Positions 52,647 through 62,166 of a DNA stretch of 64,000 nt are shown piece after piece. The DNA comes from HXMU1420-13 sp963691715 (GTDB taxonomy: Bacteria; Bacteroidota; Rhodothermia; Balneolales; Balneolaceae): contig OY829281.1 in assembly GCA_963691715.1 (NCBI GenBank), positions 2,604,001-2,668,000 on the forward strand. Reading direction: 5' to 3'. The notes under the pieces were generated by a model that worked only from the letters and a program-made list of their open reading frames with translations, had not been told where the DNA came from and searched no databases. A program made the position numbers and the translations under genes. Positions within the stretch are counted from its first letter, which is position 1. Every line of letters starts with the position of its first letter.

Positions 52647-55396
52647 TTAAATCTGTTAAATCCACTGGGTGAACGGCCAGTTTGTGAGGATCCCCTTTCT
52701 AGATTTCTAAGAACAGGTAGTTTTTGGAATAAGCTTTGAATCTGAGAACTATTCACACTTAGTTTGAAGAAATAATACTGATTGTCTCCAAATGGACTTA
52801 TTTGAAAGGATAAATCCCAACATTCTAGATTTCTATTTAAGCTAAATTCTGAAGGAGTTAATTCCTTTTCGATAAGGTCATACCCCATTCGAGTTCTAAA
52901 CTTCCACTTTGGAGTTAAATTAAAGGATATGTTTGATGCATTTATTGTAGCACTTCGTACAGGTTTATCATCAAATTTATAACGCCAAGAGTAACTAAAG
53001 CTTAATCCAAAGCTCCATGGCGAATCTAATGGAGCTACTGGTTTGTAACCAAAACCAGGATCTATAGCATTAAAAATACCTTGATCAAAGGGGTCGTACT
53101 CTCGTCTATAAATGGGTGTATATGGTTCAATGCCATTTCTACCCCCTTTAAAATTTGTACTTGCTGAAATAGTTAATCGCTCCATCTGAGCTACTCTGCC
53201 ATCTTCCCATAAAAAACGATTAAATCGATTGCCCTTTTCATCTCTTTGATAAAAAGAGAACTCCGCTCTGGCTCTAAGATTTAGTCCAGTAAATGCCTTT
53301 GAAGATATGTCTGCATTTAAATTTGCAAGATTTAAACTATCTGCAGCAAAATTATAGGAAGTTCTTAAGGAAAGGTTATCGATGAGTTTTAAAATCTTTT
53401 CATTCACTTCGCCAGTAGAATCACGATCCACAATTTTGGTCTCAAATACATTTCGTATACTTATATTGAGTGAACGGGATTCACCGCTAGCGGGACCTCG
53501 AAATATCTCATCTTCAAAAATGCTGTAAGTTTGCTCATTACCAAGTGTATCGCGTTCAACTGTGCGATAAAATCCCCAATGATCTTCACTGAAATCTGGG
53601 CGATAGCTCATTCCTATGGTAGGGGAAAATGTATGTCTAAATCCTTCAAGCTTACCAATTTTTTTGTTTGAAATACCATATATGGTTGTAGAAAGATTGA
53701 AACTTGTAGAAAAATCTCTACCGGTTACAAAACCAGGTACTTTTTCTGTCTCTAACGTATTTGTTTCTCTGTTTAAGGTTTTTCTGATTGATGTTGGGAA
53801 CCAATACTCATTGAAACTGATGTTTGCAGAAGTATTAATAAACTGGCTAGGAATTATTTTACTTATACCAACAGATGCGGTTTGTTGAAAACCTGCTCGA
53901 ATATAATCATCGTTTCCAGTAGCTTCTTCATACAAAGATCGATCAGTTAACGCTTCAAAAAAAGTAATTTCAGCTGAGTCGGCATCTATAGGGCGATAGG
54001 TAAAATCAGTATTTAATTTATTGTTGTATTGTAAAGTTAAGCCCTCATACCATTTCGAATCTCCATTATTTTTATCTGATTGATTCTGGAATGGTGAAAT
54101 TGATTTAAGCGAAAAAGTAGAGTTTGGACCTCGTAGTATAGTACTATTGTTAAAAAAATCTTGATTTAAACTTGCACTTGTAGAAAAATTAAATAGTCGA
54201 TCTGGATGATTGTATTTGTAAGCCATTCTAGATTGTGAACTGGTTTCTGCCCGTTCATCAATATTAAATGAGTTTTCTGTATAATAATCGGCTGTTCTAA
54301 GATTTATGCTAGCATTAACACTTGCATAAGGAGATATGGTTTGATTGTGTTGAATACCTATGGAGCGGTTTACGGTTCTACTAAAATTCGGATCGCTCGA
54401 TTCTAACCCTTGTGTGCGAGAATAGCCTAAATTGATGGAACCACTATAAAGATCAGCATTTCGGTATTGGGTATTATTTGTAAGAAAAAAAGTTCCAGAA
54501 GTATATATATCACCTTTAATCGATGATGTAATATAGTCATTGATATATTGAAACCAACCTACATTATTTAAACCTATGCCACGGGTTGATTTTGCATCAA
54601 AAACATACGTAGGAGTTAACAATCCAGACTGCTTTTGTTCGATTCCAGATGGAACATATCCAAATGGGAAAATCAAAGGGTAAGGAATATCTAAAATATA
54701 TAATCTAGCATTTGTAAAAAAGATCTCATCTTGATCAACCACTTTCATTTTTTTGGCCTTTAAGTAATAATAAAGATATTCAGGTGGGCATGTTGAATAT
54801 ATTCCATCTTGAATAAACACCTCAGTTTCATTGATGTTCTTTACTTTAGAGCCAATTAACTGCCCCTCTCCTACTTTTATTCTTGCTTCTTCAAACTTTC
54901 CTTTTTGAGTCTTATAATTAAATAAAATTCTACGACTCCGAATTTCATCTTTTTCGCGACTTAATAATGGCATTGACAGGGTATCAAGGGTATTCTCAGT
55001 GGAGGCTTCGACGGTATTTATTTCTAAATCCATGGCAATTATTCCTGCTGTAAGAGTTGCCGCTGTATGATTTACTTTTGCTGATCCGTACAAGGTAGCT
55101 TTTCGACCAGCACTAAAATCAATAATAAGAGAATCGGTTGATTGAAATTCAACTGCGTCTTTAATCTCACTGTCGCGATTGCCCCCTGAACCATTAGTAG
55201 CTTGATCATTAGGGGGGGCGCTTTGTACCTCTTTACTTATTTGGGTGCCAATTAATGAGGTATCAGCAGGATTTGCAATGATAGTAGGCCTAGAAGTAGA
55301 ATCAGGAGAAACTTGAGCTAAAATTAAATTAGAGTTTATAAAAATTAGACATATGCCAATTATACACGTGCCAATATGTTTTTCTAATATGCTCAG
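52643..55396 (-). CDS. lptD: LPS-assembly protein LptD-like outer-membrane protein, non-canonical start
   Basis: Inserts LPS into the outer membrane with LptE. TTG 55093 is the nearest ordinary start, but the same frame runs on to TAA 55409-55411 and encodes a signal peptide (core IIGICLIFINSNLILA-Q) and the OstA-like start (STDSLIIDFSAGRKATLYG). No ATG, GTG or TTG occurs there. CTG 55396 (given here as a proposed start) or an ATT or ATA codon must serve. From CTG the protein is 917 aa. The C-terminal about 650 residues alternate in beta-barrel strands (for example TDFTYRPIDADSAEITF) and end with LptD-like sequence. The stop is shared in phase with that of the ROK kinase upstream. Confidence 0.85.
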   Translation of the reverse strand: MSILEKHIGTCIIGICLIFINSNLILAQVSPDSTSRPTIIANPADTSLIGTQISKEVQSAPPNDQATNGSGGNRDSEIKDAVEFQSTDSLIIDFSAGRKATLYGSAKVNHTAATLTAGIIAMDLEINTVEASTENTLDTLSMPLLSREKDEIRSRRILFNYKTQKGKFEEARIKVGEGQLIGSKVKNINETEVFIQDGIYSTCPPEYLYYYLKAKKMKVVDQDEIFFTNARLYILDIPYPLIFPFGYVPSGIEQKQSGLLTPTYVFDAKSTRGIGLNNVGWFQYINDYITSSIKGDIYTSGTFFLTNNTQYRNADLYSGSINLGYSRTQGLESSDPNFSRTVNRSIGIQHNQTISPYASVNASINLRTADYYTENSFNIDERAETSSQSRMAYKYNHPDRLFNFSTSASLNQDFFNNSTILRGPNSTFSLKSISPFQNQSDKNNGDSKWYEGLTLQYNNKLNTDFTYRPIDADSAEITFFEALTDRSLYEEATGNDDYIRAGFQQTASVGISKIIPSQFINTSANISFNEYWFPTSIRKTLNRETNTLETEKVPGFVTGRDFSTSFNLSTTIYGISNKKIGKLEGFRHTFSPTIGMSYRPDFSEDHWGFYRTVERDTLGNEQTYSIFEDEIFRGPASGESRSLNISIRNVFETKIVDRDSTGEVNEKILKLIDNLSLRTSYNFAADSLNLANLNADISSKAFTGLNLRARAEFSFYQRDEKGNRFNRFLWEDGRVAQMERLTISASTNFKGGRNGIEPYTPIYRREYDPFDQGIFNAIDPGFGYKPVAPLDSPWSFGLSFSYSWRYKFDDKPVRSATINASNISFNLTPKWKFRTRMGYDLIEKELTPSEFSLNRNLECWDLSFQISPFGDNQYYFFKLSVNSSQIQSLFQKLPVLRNLERGSSQTGRSPSGFNRFN

Positions 55397-55408
55397 TGTT
55401 TCTAAAAT

Positions 55409-56365
55409 TTATCCGAATGAATTAAAGGCTAAACCAGCAGCACCTAGTAAAGCGCTATCATTACCAAGATCCTCTACCATCAATTCAAAGTCTTCTTGAT
55501 ATGGTGCCATCATATGTTTTCTAACAATTTCTCGTGCAGGATCGGTAATCCAAGATCCTGCTTTAGAAACTCCTCCGCTCAAAACATATTTTCTGATATC
55601 TAAAATATGTGTATAATTTATTATTGCGTACCCAAGACGCTGGCCAGTTTTCATAAGAATTTCAATTGCTAACTCATTTCCTAGATCTGCTTCACGCGTT
55701 AAATCTACTGGCTCAAGTTTGTCGAAATTACCCTGAAATCGTTTAAAAAGATCATTATCTGGATTTTGACTAATCATATCAGTTGCGAAGCGGCTTAAAA
55801 ACCTTTGTCCAACATAAGCTTCAACCGTCCCACGAGTAACACTATTAGAGAGTGGACCATGATAGTCAATAATAACATGGCCAAGTTCACCTGCCATGCC
55901 TTTGGTTCCTTTAAATAATTTATTGTTATAAATAATTGCTCCCCCAACTCCAGTGCCAAGAGTGAGCATCACAAAACTATTTAAATGTTTACCCTTTCCA
56001 AAATGTAAACATCCTAAAGCTGAAACATTTGCATCATTCTCTATCTTACAAGGTAACTGTGTTCTCTTTGTAATTTCCTCAGCTGCATTAACTTTTTCCC
56101 AACCTGGCAAATTTGGAGGATTAAACACCGTGGTTTGTTCTAGATTAACCATACCTGGAAGACCAAACCCAATGCCAATAACTCCATCAGTGTGGGTAAG
56201 TGAGTCTATAGTAGCAGCAATTCTGTCGAGCAGGTGCTCACGACCCAACTCTGCATGAGTTGGAACGCTTGTTTGTTCAAGTATTCCCTTTTTTTTGTGT
56301 ACAACGGCAACCTTAATATTTGTTCCGCCTAAATCGATTCCAATAGCTTTCATTGGTTTTGGCAA
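55409..56365 (-). CDS. ROK-family sugar kinase (glucokinase-like)
   Basis: A 318-aa kinase. ATP site GIDLGGTNIKVAVV at the N-terminus, catalytic Asp in IENDANVSALG, ROK metal/structural features in LTLGTGVGGAII and GELGHVIIDYHGP. The zinc-binding CxCGxxGC of most glucokinases of this family is not seen (the region reads LSNSVTRGTVEAY), so its specificity is uncertain. Ends where the lptD frame begins, and FtsB-like lies 33 bp upstream. Likely the same operon as lptD. Confidence 0.9.
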   Translation of the reverse strand: MPKPMKAIGIDLGGTNIKVAVVHKKKGILEQTSVPTHAELGREHLLDRIAATIDSLTHTDGVIGIGFGLPGMVNLEQTTVFNPPNLPGWEKVNAAEEITKRTQLPCKIENDANVSALGCLHFGKGKHLNSFVMLTLGTGVGGAIIYNNKLFKGTKGMAGELGHVIIDYHGPLSNSVTRGTVEAYVGQRFLSRFATDMISQNPDNDLFKRFQGNFDKLEPVDLTREADLGNELAIEILMKTGQRLGYAIINYTHILDIRKYVLSGGVSKAGSWITDPAREIVRKHMMAPYQEDFELMVEDLGNDSALLGAAGLAFNSFG

Positions 56366-56398
56366 GTTTGGATGAGTGAAATGATAATGAGTTCAAAG

Positions 56399-56713
56399 TT
56401 AATTTTTGTCACTATTCCGATTAATTTTGTACACCGTTTCCCCAGGTTTTCTCATCCCATATTGTTCTCTGGCAATTTTTTCTAATAACAGTTGATTATT
56501 TTTGAGTGAAGCGAGTTTATCCTTTAATTCTTGGGATTTATGGGTCAGGGATTCGGTTTTTTCAATCAGTTCATTCTTCCTTTTATGCAGTTCCCATCGT
56601 GTTTTAATACTGTACATATCAATAAATGAAAACCATACAATCAAAAAAGCGACAAGTACAGACACTAAGGAAAATTTATTCCAACGTATAAGATTTAAAG
56701 TGTCTAGCTTCAT
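56399..56713 (-). CDS. FtsB/DivIC-like septum formation initiator
   Basis: A 104-aa bitopic membrane protein. One membrane helix (about 15-33, SLVSVLVAFLIVWFSFI) is followed by a coiled coil (about 40-80, heptad Leu/Lys/Glu) and the conserved end LLEKIAREQYGMRKPGETVY, which is typical for the family. Part of the divisome complex with FtsL and FtsQ. First gene of the ROK-lptD operon. Confidence 0.93.
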   Translation of the reverse strand: MKLDTLNLIRWNKFSLVSVLVAFLIVWFSFIDMYSIKTRWELHKRKNELIEKTESLTHKSQELKDKLASLKNNQLLLEKIAREQYGMRKPGETVYKINRNSDKN

Positions 56714-56788
56714 AGATGAGTAGTTTTAACTTTGTATTAAAAGAAAATACAGTAATTTGAGATTTATTGACAATCAAAGGTTTTGGAT

Positions 56789-58705
56789 ATGAAATATCCT
56801 TTTAAGGCTATATTTATCATAATTTTATTAGGAGTAAGTGATGCTCCAGCACAGCAAGTGGAGTGGATAAAAGTATATTTCAATATGCCTGCATTGATAG
56901 ATTCATCAAAAGAAATTCAAATAAATGATGACTGGGATCTAATTGGCACCCTTGAAGACCTCATTGATTCTGCAACAACTAGCGTTGACTTATGCGTGTA
57001 TGATTTAGAGCATCAGAGGATAGGGAATGCTTTAGTGAGAGCAAAAAAAAGAGGAGTTCGAGTTCGATTAATTACAGACGATCACAATCGAATGGATTCA
57101 AGAGACTATGATCCCAAGATGTGGGATTTATTAGGGAATGCAGGAATTTTTTCTATGGATGATGATGGAGATATTTATAAAAATTCAACTACGGTAATTG
57201 ATTTTGATTTGGTGAATAATAGCGCTGATATGCATCATAAATTCGCCATTATTGATCGGGCTTCTAGTACCCTAGAGGATGACAAGGTCTGGACTGGATC
57301 AACAAATTTAACGTATACAGGTGCTTTTAATTCCAATAATGTAGTAGTGATAAAAGATGCTGAAATAGCAGAATTTTACGAAAAAGAATTTGAACAAATG
57401 TGGGGTGGGGAAAACACGGAGGCTAACCCAGAATTGGCAAGATTTCATAAAGATAAGGTTCACTTAACACCCAATATTTTTGATGTTAATGGCACAAAAG
57501 TCGAAATTTATTTTGCCCCACAAAATAGAGATAAAACTAAACCTAGTATTAGTGATCGATTAGTTGATTTAGTGAATGAAGAAACAGAGTCTGATATAAA
57601 ATTTTTAGCTTTCTCATTTACTCCTACTATACCACTTGCTCAAGCGATTTGGTCAAAAACAGAAAATACCAATATTCAACTAGAAGGTATAATAGACCCT
57701 GGATTTTATAGTCGATATAGAAATGCTGCACAGATATGGGGATCAAAGGAAGCTCAATCTGGAAATAGAATGGTATTACCTGCAAGAGAAATGAGGAAGT
57801 TACATCATAAAATTCTTTTAATTGATGCAGAAAGCCTAGATTCTACTGATGTTGCTAGAGTTGTAACTGGATCTTATAATTTCTCCAAAAATGCAGAATA
57901 TAATAATGATGAAAATCTACTGATTATTCATTCAGATGAAATTGCCACCCAATATTTAGCTGATTTTAAGGGGGCATTAGCACGGGCAAAAGGAGAGATA
58001 CAAGCCCCTATACCATCTATAGAATTAGAAAAGTGGTATAATGTAATTACTGTTAGAGATGGTAAACAATTCGAAATTGAAATTTTCCCAGGATTTAGAT
58101 ACCCAGTTCAACTTCTTGGAGTAGACGTACCTTCCATATATTCAGGCAAAGATTCATCTGATTACTATGCAGGAGAAACTGCGGAATTTCTGCAAGATAT
58201 TCTGGAGGGGAGAAAAGTAAGATTAAAGGGTGTTGGAGATAATGAACCTATTTCACAATATGGTTCCTTTAAAGCTTATGTAGATGTGGATTATGATGGA
58301 AACATTCTAGCACTTAATTCAAATATGATAAAGCGTGGATATGGTTTTTTTTCGAATTTCTATAAACAACATTCTGATTCAGTAAATCGATTTAAGGAAA
58401 TTCAGCAAATTGCCGAAAACAGGAAAGTAGGAATCTGGGCCCGTCCATCTTTAGTAGGATCAAAAGTTGAACGGTCTTCAATAGTGAATAAAGGAAATGT
58501 AGTAGATATTATTTATCCGATAAATATTAATACTGCTGACCTTAATACCTTGAAATTGTTACCAGGAATTGGCGAAACCTATGCTCAACGAATCATTGAT
58601 TTTCGTGAGCAATATGGTGGATTTGATAGAGTGGAACAATTACTAGAGATTAGAGGTATTGGAGAAATCAGATTTCAACGTTTACGCCCGATTGTCACGT
58701 TGTAA
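56789..58705 (+). CDS. exported phospholipase D-like / SNase-like / helix-hairpin-helix fusion
   Basis: A 638-aa exported protein from ATG 56789 (signal peptide MKYPFKAIFIIILLGVSDAPA-Q; TTG 56783 is an alternative). Two PLD motifs: MHHKFAIIDRA (about 150) with GSTNLT, and KLHHKILLIDAE (about 345) with GSYNFS, so a full two-HKD PLD active site. A thermonuclease-like (SNase) domain follows at about 420-555 (NVITVRDGKQFEIE ... RKVGIWARP). The C-terminal about 60 residues are a ComEA-type HhH2 (ININTADLNTLKLLPGIGET). The combination suggests an extracellular nuclease that binds DNA. Divergent from the FtsB-like gene. Confidence 0.9.
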   Translation: MKYPFKAIFIIILLGVSDAPAQQVEWIKVYFNMPALIDSSKEIQINDDWDLIGTLEDLIDSATTSVDLCVYDLEHQRIGNALVRAKKRGVRVRLITDDHNRMDSRDYDPKMWDLLGNAGIFSMDDDGDIYKNSTTVIDFDLVNNSADMHHKFAIIDRASSTLEDDKVWTGSTNLTYTGAFNSNNVVVIKDAEIAEFYEKEFEQMWGGENTEANPELARFHKDKVHLTPNIFDVNGTKVEIYFAPQNRDKTKPSISDRLVDLVNEETESDIKFLAFSFTPTIPLAQAIWSKTENTNIQLEGIIDPGFYSRYRNAAQIWGSKEAQSGNRMVLPAREMRKLHHKILLIDAESLDSTDVARVVTGSYNFSKNAEYNNDENLLIIHSDEIATQYLADFKGALARAKGEIQAPIPSIELEKWYNVITVRDGKQFEIEIFPGFRYPVQLLGVDVPSIYSGKDSSDYYAGETAEFLQDILEGRKVRLKGVGDNEPISQYGSFKAYVDVDYDGNILALNSNMIKRGYGFFSNFYKQHSDSVNRFKEIQQIAENRKVGIWARPSLVGSKVERSSIVNKGNVVDIIYPININTADLNTLKLLPGIGETYAQRIIDFREQYGGFDRVEQLLEIRGIGEIRFQRLRPIVTL

Positions 58706-58718
58706 ATTGGATGGAAAT

Positions 58719-58749
58719 AAAAACCCCATCCGAGATCAATCGAACGGGG
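58719..58749 (-). terminator. intrinsic terminator of tRNA-Lys
   Basis: Read on the minus strand: CCCC (58746-58749) and GGGG (58724-58727) close a stem of moderate quality, followed by TTTTTATT. It lies 38 bp after the 3' end of the tRNA. The T-tract is good, the stem less so. Confidence 0.5.
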
Positions 58750-58786
58750 CTGGTCAAGAGAGAGTCAATAAATTCTTAAAAATATG

Positions 58787-58859
58787 TGAACCGGGAGGGA
58801 CTCGAACCCTCGACCCACGGCTTAAAAGGCAGTTGCTCTACCAACTGAGCTACCGGTTC
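58787..58859 (-). tRNA. tRNA-Lys (UUU anticodon)
   Basis: Minus strand, 73 nt. The acceptor arms GAACCGG and CCGGTTC pair exactly, with discriminator A. The D-arm has AGCTCAGTTGGTAGAGC, the anticodon loop CTTTTAA gives anticodon TTT, and the T-arm has GGGTTCGAGTCCC. CCA is not encoded. A standalone tRNA between the nuclease gene and a thioredoxin-like gene. Confidence 0.97.
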
Positions 58860-58932
58860 GTCCAAAGACATTAAAGATACTGCTTTTAACATTATCTTTT
58901 CAATGGCAACAATAAAAAAGTGTATAAAAGTT

Positions 58933-59424
58933 TCAATGGTCTTTAAATGCACCGGATTTCAAAATTTCAACGAGTTCAATTTCTATACGATCTGAAGTCT
59001 CTTCTATGATCCTGTCAATTTCATATGAACCCTTTAAAATGACAAAAGTTGGCGTATACTGCAAATTATAAATTTCTGAAAATCTTTGACCGTCTGTTTT
59101 TTCGCGATTTACGCCAATATATTGAACGTTAAAATTCGAATTATTTGCTAATTCCATGGTTTTAATGAAGGCAGGAACCTCTCTTTTGCTGTCGTGACAC
59201 CAAGTACCAAACAAAATTTTGATATCAATGGGGTCATCATAATTTGATAAATAAGCGAGTGCTGTAGAATCTGGTTCGTATCTATCTATGTAAATATCAA
59301 AAATTCTATGAGTTGATCGGATTTCTTCTGGTGAAGTGACACCAACTATATCTGAATTCTGAGCATTTATATGTTCCGTAAACAGAAAAACAGGCAATAG
59401 AAATAAAGAATAAACACGAAGCAT
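58933..59424 (-). CDS. exported thioredoxin-like protein with a single active-site cysteine
   Basis: A 163-aa exported protein with a signal peptide (core LFLLPVFLFTEHINA-Q). The thioredoxin fold is shown by IKILFGTWCHDSKREVPAFIKTM and YTPTFVILKGSYE with the cis-Pro. The CxxC motif reads WCHDS, so the second Cys is missing and it cannot act as a normal disulfide reductase. Such variants can be peroxiredoxin-like or chaperone-like. Function unknown. Confidence 0.88.
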   Translation of the reverse strand: MLRVYSLFLLPVFLFTEHINAQNSDIVGVTSPEEIRSTHRIFDIYIDRYEPDSTALAYLSNYDDPIDIKILFGTWCHDSKREVPAFIKTMELANNSNFNVQYIGVNREKTDGQRFSEIYNLQYTPTFVILKGSYEIDRIIEETSDRIEIELVEILKSGAFKDH

Positions 59425-59492
59425 AAGAAGAATGAGAATTTGAACATTGTGTATAGTATCTTCGAGAAGATAGGATTAAAGAACGAACTAAA

Positions 59493-59891
59493 ATGGCTTC
59501 AATTTTCACAAAAATAGTACAAGGAGAAATTCCTTGCTATAAAATTGCCGAAAATGAACATTATTTTTCCTTTTTGGATATTAATCCTGTGGCTGAAGGT
59601 CACACGTTGGTGATACCAAAAAAAGAAATTGATTATATTTTCGATGTAGATGATGAACAGCTCAAAGGCCTTATTCAATTTTCAAAAACAATAGCATTAG
59701 GGATTGATAAAGCTCTCGGAACCATTCGTACAGGCATTGTTGTAGAAGGGATGGAAGTTCCTCATGCACATATACACCTAATACCCATATATTTTGAAGG
59801 GCAACCTATTAGTCTAGGAAGAAAAACTGAAATTACTAAAGAAAGAATGCAGGAAATAGCTGAAATGATTAATAAGGCGATAGTACTATGA
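59493..59891 (+). CDS. HIT-family hydrolase
   Basis: A 132-aa histidine-triad protein. The triad is HAHIHLIPI near residue 90, and the N-terminal pattern FTKIVQGEIPCYKIAENEHY is typical. Probably a nucleotide phosphoramidase or pyrophosphatase. Its stop overlaps the aroQ start by 4 bases (ATGA), so they form an operon. Confidence 0.94.
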   Translation: MASIFTKIVQGEIPCYKIAENEHYFSFLDINPVAEGHTLVIPKKEIDYIFDVDDEQLKGLIQFSKTIALGIDKALGTIRTGIVVEGMEVPHAHIHLIPIYFEGQPISLGRKTEITKERMQEIAEMINKAIVL

Positions 59892-60313
59892 ACATACTGG
59901 TATTGAATGGGCCCAATCTTAATTTACTTGGAACACGCAATCCAGATGTATATGGATCAACGACCTTAGAAGACATCAATAATATGCTTAGCACAAAGTT
60001 TCCAACTCATGAATTTGAATTTTTTCAGAGTAATGTAGAAGGTGAACTCATCAATAGAATTCAGTCTTCTATGAAAGATGGCACGGAAGCTATCATCGCA
60101 AATTTTGGAGGGTATACGCACACCTCTATTGCACTTCGAGATGCCTTGGAACCAATCACATTCCCGAAAGTTGAAGTTCATATCTCAAATATTCATGCAC
60201 GTGAGGAGTTCCGAGAGACATCCATCACAGGAAAAGTAATGAATGGAATAATTACTGGATTTGGTGAACAAAGTTATATACTTGGTGTTCATGCCGTCGA
60301 ACAATTAATTTAA
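59888..60313 (+). CDS. aroQ: 3-dehydroquinate dehydratase, type II
   Basis: Third step of the shikimate pathway. A 141-aa protein with NGPNLNLLGTRNPDVYG (catalytic Arg and Tyr), FQSNVEGELINRIQ, NFGGYTHTSIALRDAL and the His-containing EVHISNIHAREEFRETS. Length is standard for the dodecameric type II enzyme. Overlaps the HIT gene and is followed by the flippase after 4 bp. Confidence 0.97.
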   Translation: MNILVLNGPNLNLLGTRNPDVYGSTTLEDINNMLSTKFPTHEFEFFQSNVEGELINRIQSSMKDGTEAIIANFGGYTHTSIALRDALEPITFPKVEVHISNIHAREEFRETSITGKVMNGIITGFGEQSYILGVHAVEQLI

Positions 60314-60317
60314 TCAT

Positions 60318-61781
60318 TTGAATAAGCTGCGCGACTTATTTTCTGATACGCTGATTTATGGAATCAGTAGTGTGTTTGCTCGCTTTATTAATTATTTGCT
60401 GGTTCCTTTATATACAGGGGTTTTTCGTGCAGAAGAATACGGTATTGTTGGATTGGTTTATGCTGCCATCGCTTTGCTCAATGTATTGTTTACTATGGGA
60501 ATGGAATCGGCGTATTTACGCTATGCAAAAGATCGAGAACAATCGGCGAATCTATTTAAAACACTTCAGCTATTCCTCCTTGGTTCTTCTTTACTTTTAG
60601 TAGGTGTACTTTGGCTGCTTGCCCCTTTTATAACGCCAGAGCTTGGAATAGAGACCAAGCAAGATATTTATTGGTTCATGATTGGTATTCTTTTTTGTGA
60701 TACTCTTACCATTGTACCTTTTGCTGAACTTCGATTTGTACGAAAAGCAGCAACATTTGCAGTACTTAAAACTATAAATGTTGCTATAAACCTTGGGCTT
60801 AACTTTGTTCTTATTCTTGGATTTCAGTTTGGAATCGAAGCCGTGTTTATCTCTAATTTCGTAGCCTCTTTGTTTACCACCATTTGTATTTGGGGAGTAA
60901 CTCTCCAACAATTAAAAGGCGCTTGGAATACTACGAGTCTGAGGATGGCACTACAGTTCGGTTTGCCTTTTGTACCTGCTGGAATTGGTCATGTGATTAA
61001 TGAAATGTTAGATCGTTTTTTTATAAAAAGTATGTCTGCCGGAGATATACAACACATATACGGTGAGGATGTGAGTGCTGAATATTTGGTGGGCATTTAC
61101 AACGCCAACTATAAGCTAGCCGTTTTCATGTTGTTGTTAGTACAAATGTTTCGAATGGCGTGGCAACCGTATTTTATGCGAACCTCCGACGATGAAGAAG
61201 CGCCTCAATTATTTGCCAAAACCTTTTCTGCATTTAATATCGCTGCTGCAATTATTCTATTATTGGTAGGTCTTTTTGTGGAGCAGATTGTTGCCATTAA
61301 CATTCCGTTCTTAAATACCACGTTAATTGGTGAAGAATACTGGGCAGGCCTTTCTATTGTTCCTGTTTTACTTTTTGCTTATTGGTTCCAAGGGTGGTAT
61401 GTGAATTTTTCGGCAGGAATCTTTATCAAAAATAAAACAAAAAAATTAGCTCAAATTACATTAATAGGTGCTTTCGTTACTATTGTGGCGAATATAGTAC
61501 TCATACCTTGTTATGGAATTATGGGTTCGGCAATGGCAACAGTGATAAGCTATTTCGTAATGGCTATGATAATATACGGTTACTCAACTCGAGCTTTTAG
61601 TGTTCCCTACAACATGCTGAAAGCAATGGTTGTGTTGCTCATTAGTGGGTTTGTTTTATATGCCCAATCTGTGGTGACTGTGCCAGGTATTTCAGAGGTG
61701 GTGGAGTCAGTTGTTTTATTTTTTGGTGGTGTATTTTTAATAGTTATGATTAGCTACAAAGAGATAATTAGGAAAGTATAG
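60318..61781 (+). CDS. polysaccharide flippase (MATE/Wzx-like)
   Basis: A 487-aa protein of about 14 membrane helices. It starts at TTG 60318, 4 bp after the aroQ stop. The N-terminal FSDTLIYGISSVFARFINYLLVPLYTGVF is the usual start of the Wzx/flippase family, and the two halves show pseudo-symmetric helices. Likely moves lipid-linked oligosaccharides across the inner membrane. The polysaccharide genes at 62.9-64 kb lie in the same region but are separated by a gene on the other strand and by repeats. Confidence 0.92.
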   Translation: MNKLRDLFSDTLIYGISSVFARFINYLLVPLYTGVFRAEEYGIVGLVYAAIALLNVLFTMGMESAYLRYAKDREQSANLFKTLQLFLLGSSLLLVGVLWLLAPFITPELGIETKQDIYWFMIGILFCDTLTIVPFAELRFVRKAATFAVLKTINVAINLGLNFVLILGFQFGIEAVFISNFVASLFTTICIWGVTLQQLKGAWNTTSLRMALQFGLPFVPAGIGHVINEMLDRFFIKSMSAGDIQHIYGEDVSAEYLVGIYNANYKLAVFMLLLVQMFRMAWQPYFMRTSDDEEAPQLFAKTFSAFNIAAAIILLLVGLFVEQIVAINIPFLNTTLIGEEYWAGLSIVPVLLFAYWFQGWYVNFSAGIFIKNKTKKLAQITLIGAFVTIVANIVLIPCYGIMGSAMATVISYFVMAMIIYGYSTRAFSVPYNMLKAMVVLLISGFVLYAQSVVTVPGISEVVESVVLFFGGVFLIVMISYKEIIRKV

Positions 61782-61788
61782 TTTTGAT

Positions 61789-62166
61789 TTAGGACTCCTC
61801 TGCAGATACTTCGTGCTTATTTACCATCATCAAATAAAATTCCATAGAGCTTTTGATGGTATAATATTTCTTAGCTTGCCAAATAATGAATGAGGCAAAT
61901 ATGATTAGAAATATCCCTAAAAATATGTTTGTATAGAGTACTGATAATTCTTCGAAATAGATCATAAAGTATATTGCATAATAAATTGCGATAATGATAT
62001 TGGAGACCATAGCCCAAAACATATTCTTAGATTTTTTTAGTTGTTCTAAAGCAAAGGCTCCAAAATTTCCCTCCTTTAAAAGTTGTTTGTCTTTATAAAG
62101 AAAGATCTCGTATGTGTCGCTTAATTGATCTTTAAAAAACTGTTCTAGGATTTCTTTTGTACTCAT
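61789..62166 (-). CDS. hypothetical membrane protein, 125 aa
   Basis: I do not recognise the family. Residues 1-45 are soluble and charged, and two membrane helices follow at about 47-70 (MFWAMVSNIIIAIYYAIYFMIYF) and 77-98 (LYTNIFLGIFLIIFASFIIW). The C-terminus ends in Glu/Ser-rich sequence (HEVSAEES). The AT-rich composition matches the surroundings. A single gene convergent with the flippase, 7 bp away. Confidence 0.78.
   Translation of the reverse strand: MSTKEILEQFFKDQLSDTYEIFLYKDKQLLKEGNFGAFALEQLKKSKNMFWAMVSNIIIAIYYAIYFMIYFEELSVLYTNIFLGIFLIIFASFIIWQAKKYYTIKSSMEFYLMMVNKHEVSAEES

Noticed and set aside
58659..58874. 71-residue open frame overlapping tRNA-Lys
   Set aside because: It contains the reverse complement of the tRNA, the well-known spurious GGTRTLDPRLKRQ-type translation.
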